A stretch of 64,000 nt of DNA from Betaproteobacteria bacterium UBA1934 (GTDB lineage Bacteria > Pseudomonadota > Gammaproteobacteria > Burkholderiales > Rhodocyclaceae): NCBI GenBank assembly GCA_002337055.1, contig DDFG01000001.1, positions 101,163 through 165,162 of the forward strand, read 5' to 3'. Position numbers and translations under genes: made by a program. The notes beneath the pieces are model-generated. The model made no database searches, was not told the DNA's origin, and saw nothing but the letters and a program-made list of their open reading frames with translations. Positions 19,542 to 29,600 of this stretch are shown here, one piece after another. Positions within the stretch are counted from its first letter, which is position 1. The number at the start of each line of letters is the position of its first letter.

Positions 19542-20363
19542 ATGTCTCATCGCCAACGCCACAAGAAAGCCGGTCGTCTCGCCGGCATCGCCCGTCGCTT
19601 TGACAACGAAAACATGATGCAAACGGCGGCGGCGCTGGCGTTTACCACGCTGCTGGCGCTGGTACCGCTGGTGACGCTGGTAGTATCGGTCGGTTCCGCG
19701 GTTCCGTTTTTCGATCTCCTGATGAAGCGTCTCGACGCGCATGTGCTGGGCGGCTTGCTGCCTCAGGGCTCGGCCGGAGTGATCGTCAGCTATGTCGGCA
19801 AGTTTGCCGACAAGGCGCGCAGCCTGACCATCCCCGGTTTGACGGTATTGTCGCTGACCGCCTTCCTGCTGCTGCACACCATCGAGCACGCCTTCAATCA
19901 CCTCTGGCAGGTCAAACCGCGTCCCTTCTGGCAACGTCTCCGGCTCTACATCTTCGTGATGATCGCGTGGCCTTTCCTGTTGGGCGGGCTGGCGGCCCTG
20001 ATGTCGTACGCGGTCACGGTCTCGCTCGGGTTCGTCCAGGAAACAAGCTGGGCGCGTCCTTTCGCCTACAAGGCGCTGTCGATAGTGCTCCTGGGACTAT
20101 TCTTCGCTTTCCTCTACTATGCTGTGCCCAACGCCAAGGTCGGCAAGGCGTCGGCCTTTTTGGGTGGGACGTTTGCCACACTTTCTTTCGCGCTGATGCA
20201 GCGCGGATTCGAGTGGTATCTCGCTCATGTCGGCGATTTCAAGAGTGTGTATGGAGCGCTGGCGGCCATCCCCATCTTTTTGGTCTGGCTCCAGCTTTCC
20301 TGGGCGCTGGTTCTGCTAGGCGGGCTGATCGCGGCTAGTTTTTTTCGTCGGCCACGAGATTGA
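19542..20363 (+). CDS. YihY/BrkB family inner-membrane protein
   Basis: A 273-residue polytopic membrane protein with about six transmembrane helices and the YihY pattern (RFDNENMMQTAAALAFTTLLALVPL, then SYVGKFADKARSLT, and a late YAVPNAKV). This family was once annotated as ribonuclease BN, but that activity belongs to another protein; the role of YihY remains unclear, with envelope transport suggested. The last 29 bp overlap the convergent PilZ-like gene. Confidence 0.9.
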   Translation: MSHRQRHKKAGRLAGIARRFDNENMMQTAAALAFTTLLALVPLVTLVVSVGSAVPFFDLLMKRLDAHVLGGLLPQGSAGVIVSYVGKFADKARSLTIPGLTVLSLTAFLLLHTIEHAFNHLWQVKPRPFWQRLRLYIFVMIAWPFLLGGLAALMSYAVTVSLGFVQETSWARPFAYKALSIVLLGLFFAFLYYAVPNAKVGKASAFLGGTFATLSFALMQRGFEWYLAHVGDFKSVYGALAAIPIFLVWLQLSWALVLLGGLIAASFFRRPRD

Positions 20364-21846
20364 AGATCTCGATACTGCCGGTCTGTTCACAGACGCCGGC
20401 AGGGCGGAACTCGCGTACCTTCACATGGGCGTCGTCGAGCACCAGGGTGACGCGCTCCAAATGGCCGGGGAAACTCCCACACTGAACAACCAGCGCTTCC
20501 TGCGGGCGGATCGGCGGAATAGGGGGTAACAGGATCGCGGCGATGCGCGCCGACGTGGCGTCATCGCCGGGAAGCGCGACGATGGCTGGTTCCGCCGTCG
20601 GGGCGAGAATCTGCAAGCCCAGTTCGATATGTTCCGGATTTTCCGACAGCCCCCAGCGCACCAGGCAGATCGTCCAGGGGGCGGGTGGTTCGCCGCGCCC
20701 GACTTCGGCTCGCATCGCCACCAGGTCGCCGACGCGCAGGCTGACCGTCTTGCCCGCGACGTGCATCATCGCGCATCCATCCGGGCTCTCGTTGGTCACC
20801 ATCCATTCACTGCCGGTGGTCAATTCGGCATCGGGATCGCGCAACAGGCGCCAGACCGTATTGATGCCGGCGCACAAGGTGGCACGATAGGTATGCCTTC
20901 GCCGCGGGAAGCGACGGCGCGGCGGGTTGCCCCAGCGCTCCGCCAGTCTTGACAGGATATTCCGGCCCGCCGGGGTATCGGCAAACGCAGGCAGTCCCAA
21001 TTGGTGCGCGCGATAGCCTTTTTTGAGCGCATCGAAATGAGTCGCCGCCGAACGCGCGATCTCGTCGCAGGCGAAGTACCACAGGTTTGTCGTCTCGCCA
21101 GGCGGAGGGCGACGTTGAAGCGGCTGTGCAGGCGCGTCGCGCTCCGGGTCTATCCAGTAGGTGCCGGTGCGTGCGTCGGGTGGCGCATCCATCAGCGCGA
21201 CCGCGTCGATGCCCTGCTGAATGTATTCAACGATAAAAGCCAGCTCGACCGACGAAAAAGTGGCTGGCTGCGATCCGGCCAGCAAAATGGCCGACAGATA
21301 CACCTGCTCCAGTGTCAAGGGGTGACGCGGTACGGAATGGGCGGCCAGATCGTGCTCACGCGCCATGCGGCAAGCACGGTGGAGCATCTGCCAGAGACCG
21401 ACTTCGGCTGGCGCCGCCGTCAGGTCGCTGATGAGGAGATGCGTCGACAAGCAATGCACGCTACGCCACAGTGCAGTGCCCGCTGCCCGCTGCGGGAGGT
21501 TCGGTGAGTGGAGCAGGTGGGTCAGGGCGTCCAGGTAATCCTGGGCAAGGGCTTCGAGCAGGGATTGCACGGCGCGAATGCGGAGCCTGGCCTTGCGTCC
21601 AACTGGCAGCGAGAGGGCATGTAGGGTCGGCAGAAAGACTTCAACGACGCGCTGCGCGTGATCGAACAGAAAATCCAGCAACTGGAGTTGTCTGGCCGGC
21701 TCGACACCCGCTGTCCTGAGAGTCTTCAGATGCTCGCGCAGCAGCTCGACATCGCTTTCGGCGGCATGGTCATGCGCCGTCGTGAGCCATTCGATAATCG
21801 GCCGTGCCTTGTCTTGTACCGGGTCGGAACGGGATTCGCTGAGCAT
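20335..21846 (-). CDS. Uncharacterised protein with C-terminal PilZ-like domain
   Basis: The 503-residue protein is mostly alpha-helical in its first 320 residues, without signal or membrane segments and with no family I recognise. The C-terminal third resembles a PilZ c-di-GMP-binding domain: an RHTYR match to RxxxR is followed about 30 residues later by NESPDG, matching the [D/N]xSxxG motif, then beta-strand-like segments (VSLRVGDLVAMR, WTICLVRWGLSEN). ATG 21846 is chosen because the 49 extra residues of the longer frame are basic and atypical and cover the rpsP promoter region; no clear ribosome-binding site is visible. It converges on YihY with a 29 bp overlap. Confidence 0.75.
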   Translation of the reverse strand: MLSESRSDPVQDKARPIIEWLTTAHDHAAESDVELLREHLKTLRTAGVEPARQLQLLDFLFDHAQRVVEVFLPTLHALSLPVGRKARLRIRAVQSLLEALAQDYLDALTHLLHSPNLPQRAAGTALWRSVHCLSTHLLISDLTAAPAEVGLWQMLHRACRMAREHDLAAHSVPRHPLTLEQVYLSAILLAGSQPATFSSVELAFIVEYIQQGIDAVALMDAPPDARTGTYWIDPERDAPAQPLQRRPPPGETTNLWYFACDEIARSAATHFDALKKGYRAHQLGLPAFADTPAGRNILSRLAERWGNPPRRRFPRRRHTYRATLCAGINTVWRLLRDPDAELTTGSEWMVTNESPDGCAMMHVAGKTVSLRVGDLVAMRAEVGRGEPPAPWTICLVRWGLSENPEHIELGLQILAPTAEPAIVALPGDDATSARIAAILLPPIPPIRPQEALVVQCGSFPGHLERVTLVLDDAHVKVREFRPAGVCEQTGSIEIFNLVADEKN

Positions 21847-22005
21847 CTGTGTTGGCAGATGTAAAAAGATGTAAGAATGGGAAAGAGCATAAAGAATAAC
21901 TGCCTTCCAGACCAGCGCCAGGCGATGAACGGATGCGCGGCCGGCGCGAATGGTACCCGGAATGGTGCCCCGCGAACGGCGCTGCCGGTTCATTTGCCAA
22001 GTGGC

Positions 22006-22033
22006 TTGTTTTTCCAGCGAAAAGGCTTATAAT
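22006..22033 (+). promoter_or_regulatory. rpsP operon promoter
   Basis: TTGTTT (22006-22011) and a perfect -10 TATAAT (22028-22033) are separated by 16 bp, 33 bp before the rpsP start. It fits a strong sigma70 promoter for the ribosomal operon. Confidence 0.65.
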
Positions 22034-22065
22034 CACCGCCTTTTTATCAGCTCGGAAAGAATACG

Positions 22066-22320
22066 ATGGTTGTCATTCGACTTGCCCGTGGTGGCGCCAA
22101 GAAGCGCCCGTTCTACAACATGGTTGTGGCCGATTCCCGCACCCGCCGCGACGGTCGCTTCGTTGAGCGCGTCGGTTTTTACAATCCAGTTGCCGCCGCC
22201 ACCGAAGAAGGCCTGCGCGTCAATATGGAACGTCTGACCTACTGGCAACAACAGGGTGCTCAACTGTCGCCGACTGCTGCTCGCCTGGTCAAGCAATACG
22301 CCGCCAAGCTGGCTGCCTGA
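22066..22320 (+). CDS. rpsP: 30S ribosomal protein S16
   Basis: S16 is a small-subunit assembly protein bound to 16S rRNA. The 84-residue protein begins MVVIRLARGGAKKRPFYNMVVADSR, typical of the family. CTCGGAAAGA upstream serves as ribosome-binding site. First gene of the conserved rpsP-rimM-trmD-rplS operon; 15 bp separate it from rimM. Confidence 0.98.
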   Translation: MVVIRLARGGAKKRPFYNMVVADSRTRRDGRFVERVGFYNPVAAATEEGLRVNMERLTYWQQQGAQLSPTAARLVKQYAAKLAA

Positions 22321-22335
22321 TCGCGGTTTTCGGCC

Positions 22336-22836
22336 ATGGTCGTGCTGGGGAAGATTGTCGACCCCTATGGCGTGCGTGGCTGGGTGAGGGTGCATCCCTT
22401 CGCCGATGATCCGCAATCCTGGGGGCGAATGGCCTCCTGGTGGCTGGGCTGCGAGGGGCAGAACGACTGGCGCGAAGTCAAGGTTAGGGCGAGCCGGATT
22501 CATTCCGGCGAGTTGCTCTGTCAACTTGAAGGCGTGGCTGATCGAACCGCTGCCGAGGCGATGGTTGGGTGGCTGGTGGCCGCGCCGCGCGAGGCATTGC
22601 CGGCGACGGCGAAAGATGAGTATTACTGGGCCGATCTGATTGGCCTGCACGTGGTGAACACCGCCGAAGTTTCGCTCGGTCGGGTGGAAGGCTTGATCGA
22701 GACGGGCGCCAACGATGTATTGCGCGTTGTCGATGCCGCAGGTGTCGAGCGTCTATTGCCTTTCGTCGGTCAGGTAGTGTTGGCGGTGGAAAAGGAAAAC
22801 GGCGTCGTTCGTGTCGACTGGGAACTAGACTGGTGA
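22336..22836 (+). CDS. rimM: 16S rRNA-processing protein RimM
   Basis: RimM assists maturation of the 30S head and binds S19. The 166-residue protein has the N-terminal RimM barrel (GKIVDPYGVRGWVRVHPF, about residues 5-22) and a C-terminal PRC-barrel (YYWADLIGLHV to about 160; NDVLRVVDAAGVERLLPFV). Its TGA overlaps the GTG start of trmD (GTGA at 22833-22836). Confidence 0.96.
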   Translation: MVVLGKIVDPYGVRGWVRVHPFADDPQSWGRMASWWLGCEGQNDWREVKVRASRIHSGELLCQLEGVADRTAAEAMVGWLVAAPREALPATAKDEYYWADLIGLHVVNTAEVSLGRVEGLIETGANDVLRVVDAAGVERLLPFVGQVVLAVEKENGVVRVDWELDW

Positions 22837-23606
22837 TTCGCTTCGATTGCGTCACCATTTTTCCGGAAATGTTCGCGGCGGTGACGCAAAGCGGCATTAC
22901 CCGCAAGGCGCTAGAAGAAGGGCGTTGGGCGTGGCAGGGTTGGAACCCGCGCGATTATGCGGAAAACGCTTGGCGGACGGTCGACGATCGGCCATACGGC
23001 GGCGGTCCTGGTATGGTGATGCAGGCGGCGCCACTGGAAAAGGCGATTGGTGCGGCAATAGCGGCACAGGCGGAGGCCGGTGTGGTGGCGAGTCGGGTGA
23101 TCTACCTGTCGCCGCAGGGCGTGCCGCTCACCCATGAGCGGGTGATGCAGTTGGCCGGGGAACAGGGCTTGATCCTGCTCTGCGGTCGGTACGAAGGAAT
23201 TGACGAGCGTTTGATCGAACGCTGTGTCGATGACGAAATATCGATCGGCGATTTTGTGCTGTCGGGCGGCGAACTGCCGGCGATGGCGCTGATCGACGCG
23301 GTGGTGCGGCAGTTGCCGGGGGTGCTTGGCGATGCGGCCTCGGCGGTGGAAGATTCGTTTGTTGCGGGCTTGCTGGACTGTCCGCACTACACACGGCCCG
23401 AGGTGTATGCGGGCGAGGCGGTGCCGGACGTGCTGTTGTCCGGCAACCACGAGAGAATTCGGCGCTGGCGGTTAAAACAGTCGCTGGCGCGAACCGGGAA
23501 GCGCCGCCCGGAGCTGTTTGCAGCATGGTTGGCGCACCGCGCGTTAAGTGCGGAAGAAACGCAACTCTTGGCCGAAATTTCGGAACAAGAGCAATGCGGT
23601 GAGTAA
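22833..23606 (+). CDS. trmD: tRNA (guanine-37-N1)-methyltransferase
   Basis: TrmD methylates G37 next to the anticodon of tRNAs reading CNN codons, which prevents frameshifting. The 257-residue SPOUT methyltransferase begins with GTG (FDCVTIFPEMF) and shows DDRPYGGGPGMVM and the knot motifs LLCGRYEGIDERLIE and SIGDFVLSGGELPAM that bind S-adenosylmethionine. Translation is probably coupled to rimM by the 4 bp overlap. Confidence 0.97.
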   Translation: MIRFDCVTIFPEMFAAVTQSGITRKALEEGRWAWQGWNPRDYAENAWRTVDDRPYGGGPGMVMQAAPLEKAIGAAIAAQAEAGVVASRVIYLSPQGVPLTHERVMQLAGEQGLILLCGRYEGIDERLIERCVDDEISIGDFVLSGGELPAMALIDAVVRQLPGVLGDAASAVEDSFVAGLLDCPHYTRPEVYAGEAVPDVLLSGNHERIRRWRLKQSLARTGKRRPELFAAWLAHRALSAEETQLLAEISEQEQCGE

Positions 23607-23633
23607 ATTTTTGACAATCTAACAGGAGCTCAC

Positions 23634-23999
23634 ATGAACCTGATTCAGCAACTCGAGCAGGAAGAAATTGCCCGCCTGGGCAAGACCGTTCCCGAATTCG
23701 CCCCCGGCGACACCGTCGTCGTCCAGGTGAAGGTCAAGGAAGGTAACCGCGAGCGTTTGCAGGCTTACGAAGGCGTCGTCATCGCCAAGCGTAACCGCGG
23801 CCTCAATTCTTCCTTCATCGTGCGCAAGATTTCCTCTGGCGAGGGTGTCGAGCGGACTTTCCAGACCTACTCGCCGCTGGTTGCCGCCATCGAAGTCAAG
23901 CGTCGCGGCGACGTGCGCCGCGCCAAGCTGTACTACCTGCGCGAGCGTTCCGGCAAGTCGGCTCGTATCAAGGAAAAGCTGGAACACAAGAAGGCCTGA
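23634..23999 (+). CDS. rplS: 50S ribosomal protein L19
   Basis: L19 sits at the interface of the 30S and 50S subunits. The 121-residue protein contains the family stretches VPEFAPGDTVVVQVKVKEGNRERLQ and FIVRKISSGEGVERTFQTYSP. CAGGAG precedes the ATG. It ends the operon and is followed at once by a strong intrinsic terminator. Confidence 0.98.
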   Translation: MNLIQQLEQEEIARLGKTVPEFAPGDTVVVQVKVKEGNRERLQAYEGVVIAKRNRGLNSSFIVRKISSGEGVERTFQTYSPLVAAIEVKRRGDVRRAKLYYLRERSGKSARIKEKLEHKKA

Positions 24000-24017
24000 C
24001 TGCCTTTGGCAGAATGG

Positions 24018-24047
24018 AAACGGGGCGCTGCGGCGCCCCGTTTTTTT
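24018..24047 (+). terminator. Intrinsic terminator after rplS
   Basis: A perfect 9 bp stem ACGGGGCGC / GCGCCCCGT (24020-24028, 24033-24041) with a TGCG loop is followed by seven T residues. On the opposite strand only a short TTT follows, so it may weakly terminate the convergent hemerythrin gene too. Confidence 0.92.
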
Positions 24048-24061
24048 GACCCAGGACTCTC

Positions 24062-24511
24062 TTAAAAGAATCGCTTGAAAATCCGTCCCAACAGGGAGGG
24101 CTGGCCATGTTTCGATTTTTGGGTGAAATCTGCATATTGCCGGTCGGTCACGAGAATGTGGTTGATCAGCCAGTCGCGCAGGAAGTAGATCAGTTCCAGC
24201 GAGAGCGAACCGCTCTGCAAGGCCCTTGTCTTTTCGGTGGCGACGCGGGCGATGAAATCCTGATGCGCCAGCTTGTGGGCTGGAAAATCGGGATATTCGG
24301 TGACTCGCATGAAGGTTTCCTCGGCCGCGAAATGCGCAATCGTGTATCGCTCCAACTCTTCGATGAGCGGAAAGACGGCGTCTTTGTCCTTCTTGGCAAC
24401 CACCGAAATCCAGATGCGGTTGATGATGTCGATCAGCGATTTGTGCTGATCGTCGATCTCTTCAAGACCTAGGTTGTAGCTGTCCTTCCAAGCAATCAGT
24501 GCATTCGACAT
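24062..24511 (-). CDS. Bacteriohemerythrin
   Basis: A 149-residue di-iron oxygen-binding protein; such proteins carry or sense O2 in microaerophilic and motile bacteria. The ligand set is visible in order: DQHKSL (His), HFAAEE (His/Glu), HKLAHQDF (two His), and WLINHILVTDRQY (His/Asp). ATG 24511 follows AAGGG at suitable spacing; the longer frame adds 27 atypical residues. It is convergent with rplS and monocistronic. Confidence 0.92.
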   Translation of the reverse strand: MSNALIAWKDSYNLGLEEIDDQHKSLIDIINRIWISVVAKKDKDAVFPLIEELERYTIAHFAAEETFMRVTEYPDFPAHKLAHQDFIARVATEKTRALQSGSLSLELIYFLRDWLINHILVTDRQYADFTQKSKHGQPSLLGRIFKRFF

Positions 24512-24805
24512 TTCGTAAACCCTTGCGGTACAAGTTGGAAAGTAGTAACAGCGGCTGCGAAAAACAGGGAGGCAACGGGCTGGTGTTGTCAACCGTTAGG
24601 GTGAGTCGGTTCGCTCGGCAGGCGCTATGCGAATGTCTGGACGAAGCGATTGTGCAGTCGGGTAAAATTCGTCGCATTCTAATGAACCGCAAGACTCGCT
24701 GCAATCCCAATGTCGGTGGGGATCTTCACAAATTCGCAAGACCCGTTTTGGGGATGCAAAAGTCGTGACCCATCATGAGCGGGTATTCTGCGACATCTGG
24801 GGTGC
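24512..24805. other. Intergenic region between hemerythrin and tetR
   Basis: This stretch holds no open frame I can support, no tRNA and no clear hairpin with a T-run. It must contain the leftward hemerythrin promoter, but no convincing -35/-10 pair stands out. The rightward tetR promoter and operator begin just after it. Confidence 0.5.
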
Positions 24806-24844
24806 TTGACTAAGCCGTTACAATACTAGACTATACGGTCTAGT
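24806..24844 (+). promoter_or_regulatory. tetR/efflux promoter with palindromic operator
   Basis: A -35-like TTGACT (24806-24811) is followed by a perfect inverted repeat ACTAGAC-N6-GTCTAGT (24825-24844), immediately downstream of a -10-like TACAAT (24819-24824). The palindrome sits over the probable transcription start, 29 bp before the TetR-type regulator gene, so it is the natural operator for autoregulation. Which -10 is used is unclear. Confidence 0.6.
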
Positions 24845-24872
24845 CTAGTTTAGTCACCTCAGGAGCGAATTG

Positions 24873-25472
24873 ATGACGGTAGCTGATGAACCGGCCTGCG
24901 CTGGCATGCACGAGCGCCTGATTGAGGCCGCACGCGAGGTCTTCACGAGCGAGGGGTACCGTGCCAGCATGGATGCGATTGCCGCTCGGGCAGGCGTCGC
25001 CAAACAAACGCTGTACAACCACTTTCCATGCAAGGCCGATCTTTTTGGCGCCACCGTGTGCAATGCGTCAACGCATATTGCGGTGTTGCTGGAGGGTGAG
25101 CCCGCGAACTTGCGCGATTCGCTGATCACCTTTGCACTGACATTTCGAGGTCGCGCCCTGGGTGATGACGGACTGGCCTTCTTTCGTGCTTTGACGGCCG
25201 AGGGAACACGCTTTCCCGAAATGAGCCAGACCTTCTACGCCAGCGGGCCGGCACGTACGGTTGCCCGCCTTGCCGATTTTCTGGGACGGGCGATGGAAGC
25301 GGGCAAGTTGCGGCGGGACGATGCCGTCTTCGCTGCCGAGATGCTGATTGGCATGCTGCTGGGAATTGAACACGCGCGCCGCCTTTGTCAGGTGGCTTCG
25401 CCAGACGAGACTGAGGAACATCGTGTCTCCCGAATTGTCGACTGTTTTCTTCGGGCTTTTGCCGCGAACTGA
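24873..25472 (+). CDS. TetR-family repressor of RND efflux operon
   Basis: The 199-residue regulator has an N-terminal TetR helix-turn-helix (about 13-60; VFTSEGYRASMDAIAARAGVAKQTLYNHFPCKADLF) and a ligand-binding C-terminal domain similar to AcrR/MexL-type C-domains (FFRALTAEGTRFPEMSQTFY, FLGRAMEAGKL). ATG 24873 has AGGAG (24861-24865) at good spacing. It is co-directional with the efflux genes, only 17 bp before the membrane fusion gene, so it likely represses itself and the whole operon from the upstream palindrome. Confidence 0.9.
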   Translation: MTVADEPACAGMHERLIEAAREVFTSEGYRASMDAIAARAGVAKQTLYNHFPCKADLFGATVCNASTHIAVLLEGEPANLRDSLITFALTFRGRALGDDGLAFFRALTAEGTRFPEMSQTFYASGPARTVARLADFLGRAMEAGKLRRDDAVFAAEMLIGMLLGIEHARRLCQVASPDETEEHRVSRIVDCFLRAFAAN

Positions 25473-25489
25473 ATTTGCGAGGAATGACC

Positions 25490-26683
25490 ATGCACAAAAA
25501 AATCCTGATTTCCCTGATGTTTCCCGCGATTCTGGCGGCCTGCGGCGGCGATGCCGACAAGAAACCCGGTGGGCCTGGTGCCGGTGGCCCGCCGCCGGCC
25601 GAAGTGGACGTGATTGTCGTGACGCCGGGTTCTGCCACAATCACGCAGGAATTGCCGGGCCGATTACAGGCATACCGTACTTCGCAGATTCGCGCGCGGG
25701 TCGAGGGCATTGTCGAGAAACGACTGTTTGCCGAAGGTTCCGACGTCAAGGCGGGCGCCACACTTTTCCGGATCGATCCGCGCAACTACCAGGCTGCCTA
25801 TGATTCCGCCAAGGCCGATTTGGCCATTGCCAAACTGACGCTCGATCGCTACAAGCCGTTGCTGGCGATCAAGGCGGTCAGTCAGCAGGAATTCGATCTC
25901 GCCGATGCCAAGGTCAAGCAAGCGGAAGTTGCCTTGTCGCGGGCTGCAATTGATTTGGAGAACGTCGCCGTTCCGGCCCCCATCTCCGGGCGCATCGGGC
26001 GGGCACTGGTCACCGAGGGCGCCCTGGTTGGCAAGGGAGAAGCCACGCATCTGGCGACCATCGAGCAGATCGATCCGATCTACGCCAATTTCACGCAGTC
26101 CGGTGCCGATCTGTTGCGGCTGAACAAGGCGTTCAAAGCAGGCAAGCTGAAAACGGCGGGAGGCGCCCAGGTCGAACTGGTGCTGGAGGACGGCAGCCTG
26201 TACGGCAAGCCGGGCAAGTTGCTGTTTGCCGATCAGGCGGTCGATCCGACTACCGGCAGTGTCACGCTGCGCGCGCAGTTCCCGAATCCGGAGCGCGAAC
26301 TCTTGCCCGGAACTTTCGTCCGCGTTCGCTTCCCGGAAGCGGTGGCTGACAACTCGATTCGCGTACCGCAACGCGCTGTGCAGTCGAGTCCGCAGGGGCA
26401 GATGGTGATGGTGGTGGCCGAAGACGGCAAGGTGGTGCCGCAACCGGTCAAAACCGGCGGCATGAGCGGAGATGCGTTCGTCATAGCGGAGGGCTTGAAG
26501 GGGGGCGAAAAGGTGATCGTCAATGGATTGCAGAAAGCTCGACCGGGCGCCGTCGTCAAGCCGGTGTTGTGGAGTCCGGGTGGTGGTGCCGGTGCGCCCA
26601 CAGCAGGCGCAGTCCCCACAACCTCGTCGGCACCGACCGCCGCGCCGGCCAGCGCATCGGCAACTGCGCCGGCCAAGGGGTAA
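25490..26683 (+). CDS. RND efflux periplasmic adaptor (membrane fusion) lipoprotein
   Basis: The 397-residue AcrA/MexA-type adaptor joins the inner-membrane pump to the outer-membrane channel. It has a lipoprotein signal with lipobox LAAC (Cys18), a Pro/Gly linker, a barrel-sandwich hybrid (LQAYRTSQIRARVEGIVEKRLFAEGSDVKAGATLF), a helical hairpin (about 95-150), the beta-barrel (ANFTQSGADLLRL onward) and a membrane-proximal domain. The tail is low-complexity Ala/Pro/Thr/Ser. ATG 25490 is preferred over ATG 25484 because GCGAGGA then has normal spacing. Three bases separate it from the pump gene. Confidence 0.94.
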   Translation: MHKKILISLMFPAILAACGGDADKKPGGPGAGGPPPAEVDVIVVTPGSATITQELPGRLQAYRTSQIRARVEGIVEKRLFAEGSDVKAGATLFRIDPRNYQAAYDSAKADLAIAKLTLDRYKPLLAIKAVSQQEFDLADAKVKQAEVALSRAAIDLENVAVPAPISGRIGRALVTEGALVGKGEATHLATIEQIDPIYANFTQSGADLLRLNKAFKAGKLKTAGGAQVELVLEDGSLYGKPGKLLFADQAVDPTTGSVTLRAQFPNPERELLPGTFVRVRFPEAVADNSIRVPQRAVQSSPQGQMVMVVAEDGKVVPQPVKTGGMSGDAFVIAEGLKGGEKVIVNGLQKARPGAVVKPVLWSPGGGAGAPTAGAVPTTSSAPTAAPASASATAPAKG

Positions 26684-26686
26684 TTC

Positions 26687-29600
26687 ATGGCAAAGTTCTT
26701 CATTGACCGCCCCATTTTTGCCATCGTCCTGGCGTTAGCGATCGTTCTCGCCGGTCTGCTCGGTTTGCACTCCCTGCCGCTGATGCAGTATCCGGCAGTG
26801 GCGCCACCGGCCATCGCCTTCAATATTAACTACCCTGGCGCTTCCGCCAAAGTGGTTGAGGATACCGTCACTTCCCTGATCGAGCAGGAAATGAACGGCA
26901 TCGAGCATCTGCTCTACATGGAATCGACCTCCGAACTCGGGACAGGTTCGGTGACACTGACCTTTGAGCCTGGCACCAATATTGACATCGCTTCGGTCGA
27001 GGCGCAGAACCGCTACAAGCGCATTGAGGCGCGCTTGCCCGACGACGTGCGGCGCATTGGCGTGCCAGTGACCAAGCCGAGCCGCAATTTCGTCATGATC
27101 GTGTCGCTCTACTCACCGGATAAGAGTCAATCCACCGTTGATCTCGGCAGCTACGCGGCGGCCAATGTGCTCGATCCGCTACGCCGGGTCAAGGGCGTCG
27201 GCGAGGCGATGTTGTTCGGTACTGAATATTCGATGCGTATCTGGCTGCAGCCGGAAAAGCTGCACGGCTACAACCTGGCTCCTTCCGACGTCATGAAGGC
27301 GGTGCGGGCGCAGAACGTCGAACTGGCCACCGGCGAACTGGGGCAGGCACCGGCGGCAACCGGCCAGCAGTTCAACGCGCCGATTATCGTCAAGAGCCGC
27401 CTGACGACTCCGGAGCAGTTCGGCAATATTCTCGTCCGTACCCAGGCGGATGGTTCTGCTGTACGTGTCAAGGACGTCGCCCGCGTTGAACTTGGTTCGC
27501 AGGGCTACGACATCTACGCTCGCATGGACGGTCAGCCCAACGCCGGTATCGCCATCCGTGTTTCGCCCGATGGCAACGCCCTAGATGTCGTTAAGGCGGT
27601 ACGTGCCAAGATGAACGAGTTGGAGCGTTATTTCCCGAAAGGCATCAGTTGGCTGGTGCCGTACGATACCTCGAATTTTGTCGAAATTTCCATCCAGGAA
27701 GTGGTGATCACGCTGGTCGAAGCGGTGTTCTTGGTCTTTCTTGTGATGTTCCTCTTTCTCGAGAACATCCGGGCGACCATCATTCCGACCGTGGTCGTGC
27801 CGGTGGCGCTGATCGGCGCGCTCGCCGGGCTGTATGTGCTCGGCTACTCGATTAACGTGCTGACGCTGTTTGCCATGGCATTGGCGATCGGTATCGTCGT
27901 CGATGACGCTATTGTTGTCGTCGAGGCGGTCGAACGCATCATGACCACCGAAGGCCTGCCGCCACGCGAGGCGACGCGCAAGGCGATGGACCAGATCATC
28001 AACGCCATTATTGGCATCACGGTGGTGCTGATGGCGGTGTTTGCGCCGATGATCTTTTTCGGGGGCTCGGTAGGCGTCATCTACCGGCAGTTCGCGGTGA
28101 CGCTGATGCTGACCATGTTGTTCTCTGCACTGATGGCGCTCTCGCTAACCCCGGCTTTGTGCGCGGCAATCCTGAAGCACCAACCGGGCAAAGAAATCAT
28201 GCCGACCACCGGCTTTTTCGGCTGGTGGAACCGCACCTTCGCGCGTGCCACCCAAGGCTATCTTGGGGTCGTTGGCCGCATGGTCAAGAAGACGGGACGC
28301 TGGCTGCTGCTCTACGCGACGATCATTATCGCCACCGGCTGGCTGTTCCTGCACCTACCCGGCAGTTTTCTGCCCGAAGAAGACCAAGGCTATTTTGTTA
28401 GTATGATCCAGTTGCCACCCGGTTCGTCGCAGGAACGCACCGTCGAGGTACTTAGCCAGGTTGAGCAGTATTTTCTGAAGCAACCCGAAGTCGAGCATGT
28501 GATCGGCGTCGTCGGCTTTTCCTTCTTCGGGCGTGGACAGAACGCAGCGCTGACCTTTGTCCGTCTGAAGGACTGGGGTGAGCGTACGAGCAAGGATCAG
28601 TCATCGCAGGCACTGATCCGCAAGGCCAACATGGCCTTGTTTCAGATCAAGCAGGCCATGATTTTTACCATCAACCCGCCGCCGATCCCGGAGCTGGCGG
28701 CGACCGGTGGTTTCGATTTCCGCCTTCAAGACCGCGGCGGTATTGGCCGCGACAAGCTGATGGAAGCACGCAACGTCGCGCTCGGTCTGGCCGGCAAAAA
28801 TCCGGCACTGACCGCGGTGCGGCCGGAAGGGCAGGAGGCGGGGCCGCAATTGCTGCTCGACGTCAATCGCCAGAAGGCGGAAACGCTGGGCGTAAGTATC
28901 GCCGACCTCAACGACACGCTGCAATCGACGCTGGGTGTTGCCTACGTCAACGACTTCGAGCGTCAGGGCCGCATCCTGCGCGTGCAAATGCAGGCCGAAG
29001 CGACGACGCGTACCACGCCGGAAGAGTTGCTGCGCATCCCTGTACGCGCCCGTGACGGCAAGATGGTGCCGCTGTCCGAGCTCGTCACAGCGCGCTGGTC
29101 GCTCGGCCCGCCCAAGCTCGACCGCTTCAACGGTCTGCCATCAATGAAGATTTCCGGCAGTGCTGCGCCGGGCAAGAGTTCCGGTGAAGCGATGGGCGCG
29201 ATGGAAAGCGTCGCCGATCAGTTACCTCCCGGTTCGGGCTTCGAGTGGGCTGGTACCTCGTTCGAGGAAAAAGTGGCCGGTGCCAATGCGCCCTTCTTGT
29301 TCGCACTATCGCTGCTGGTAGTTTTCCTGGCGCTGGCGGCATTGTACGAGAGCTGGTCGATCCCCTTCGCGGTGATGCTGGTAGTTCCCCTCGGCATCTT
29401 CGGCGCGACTCTGGCGGTGACGCTGCGCGGCCTGCCCAATGACGTCTATTTCAAGGTCGGTCTGATCGCCATTATCGGCCTGTCGTCCAAGAATGCTATC
29501 CTGATCATTGAGTTTGCGCGTGAATTGCAGGAACGCGGCATGAGCGCGATCGATGCAACTCTAGAGGCATGCCGCTTGCGTTTTCGCCCCATTCTGATGA

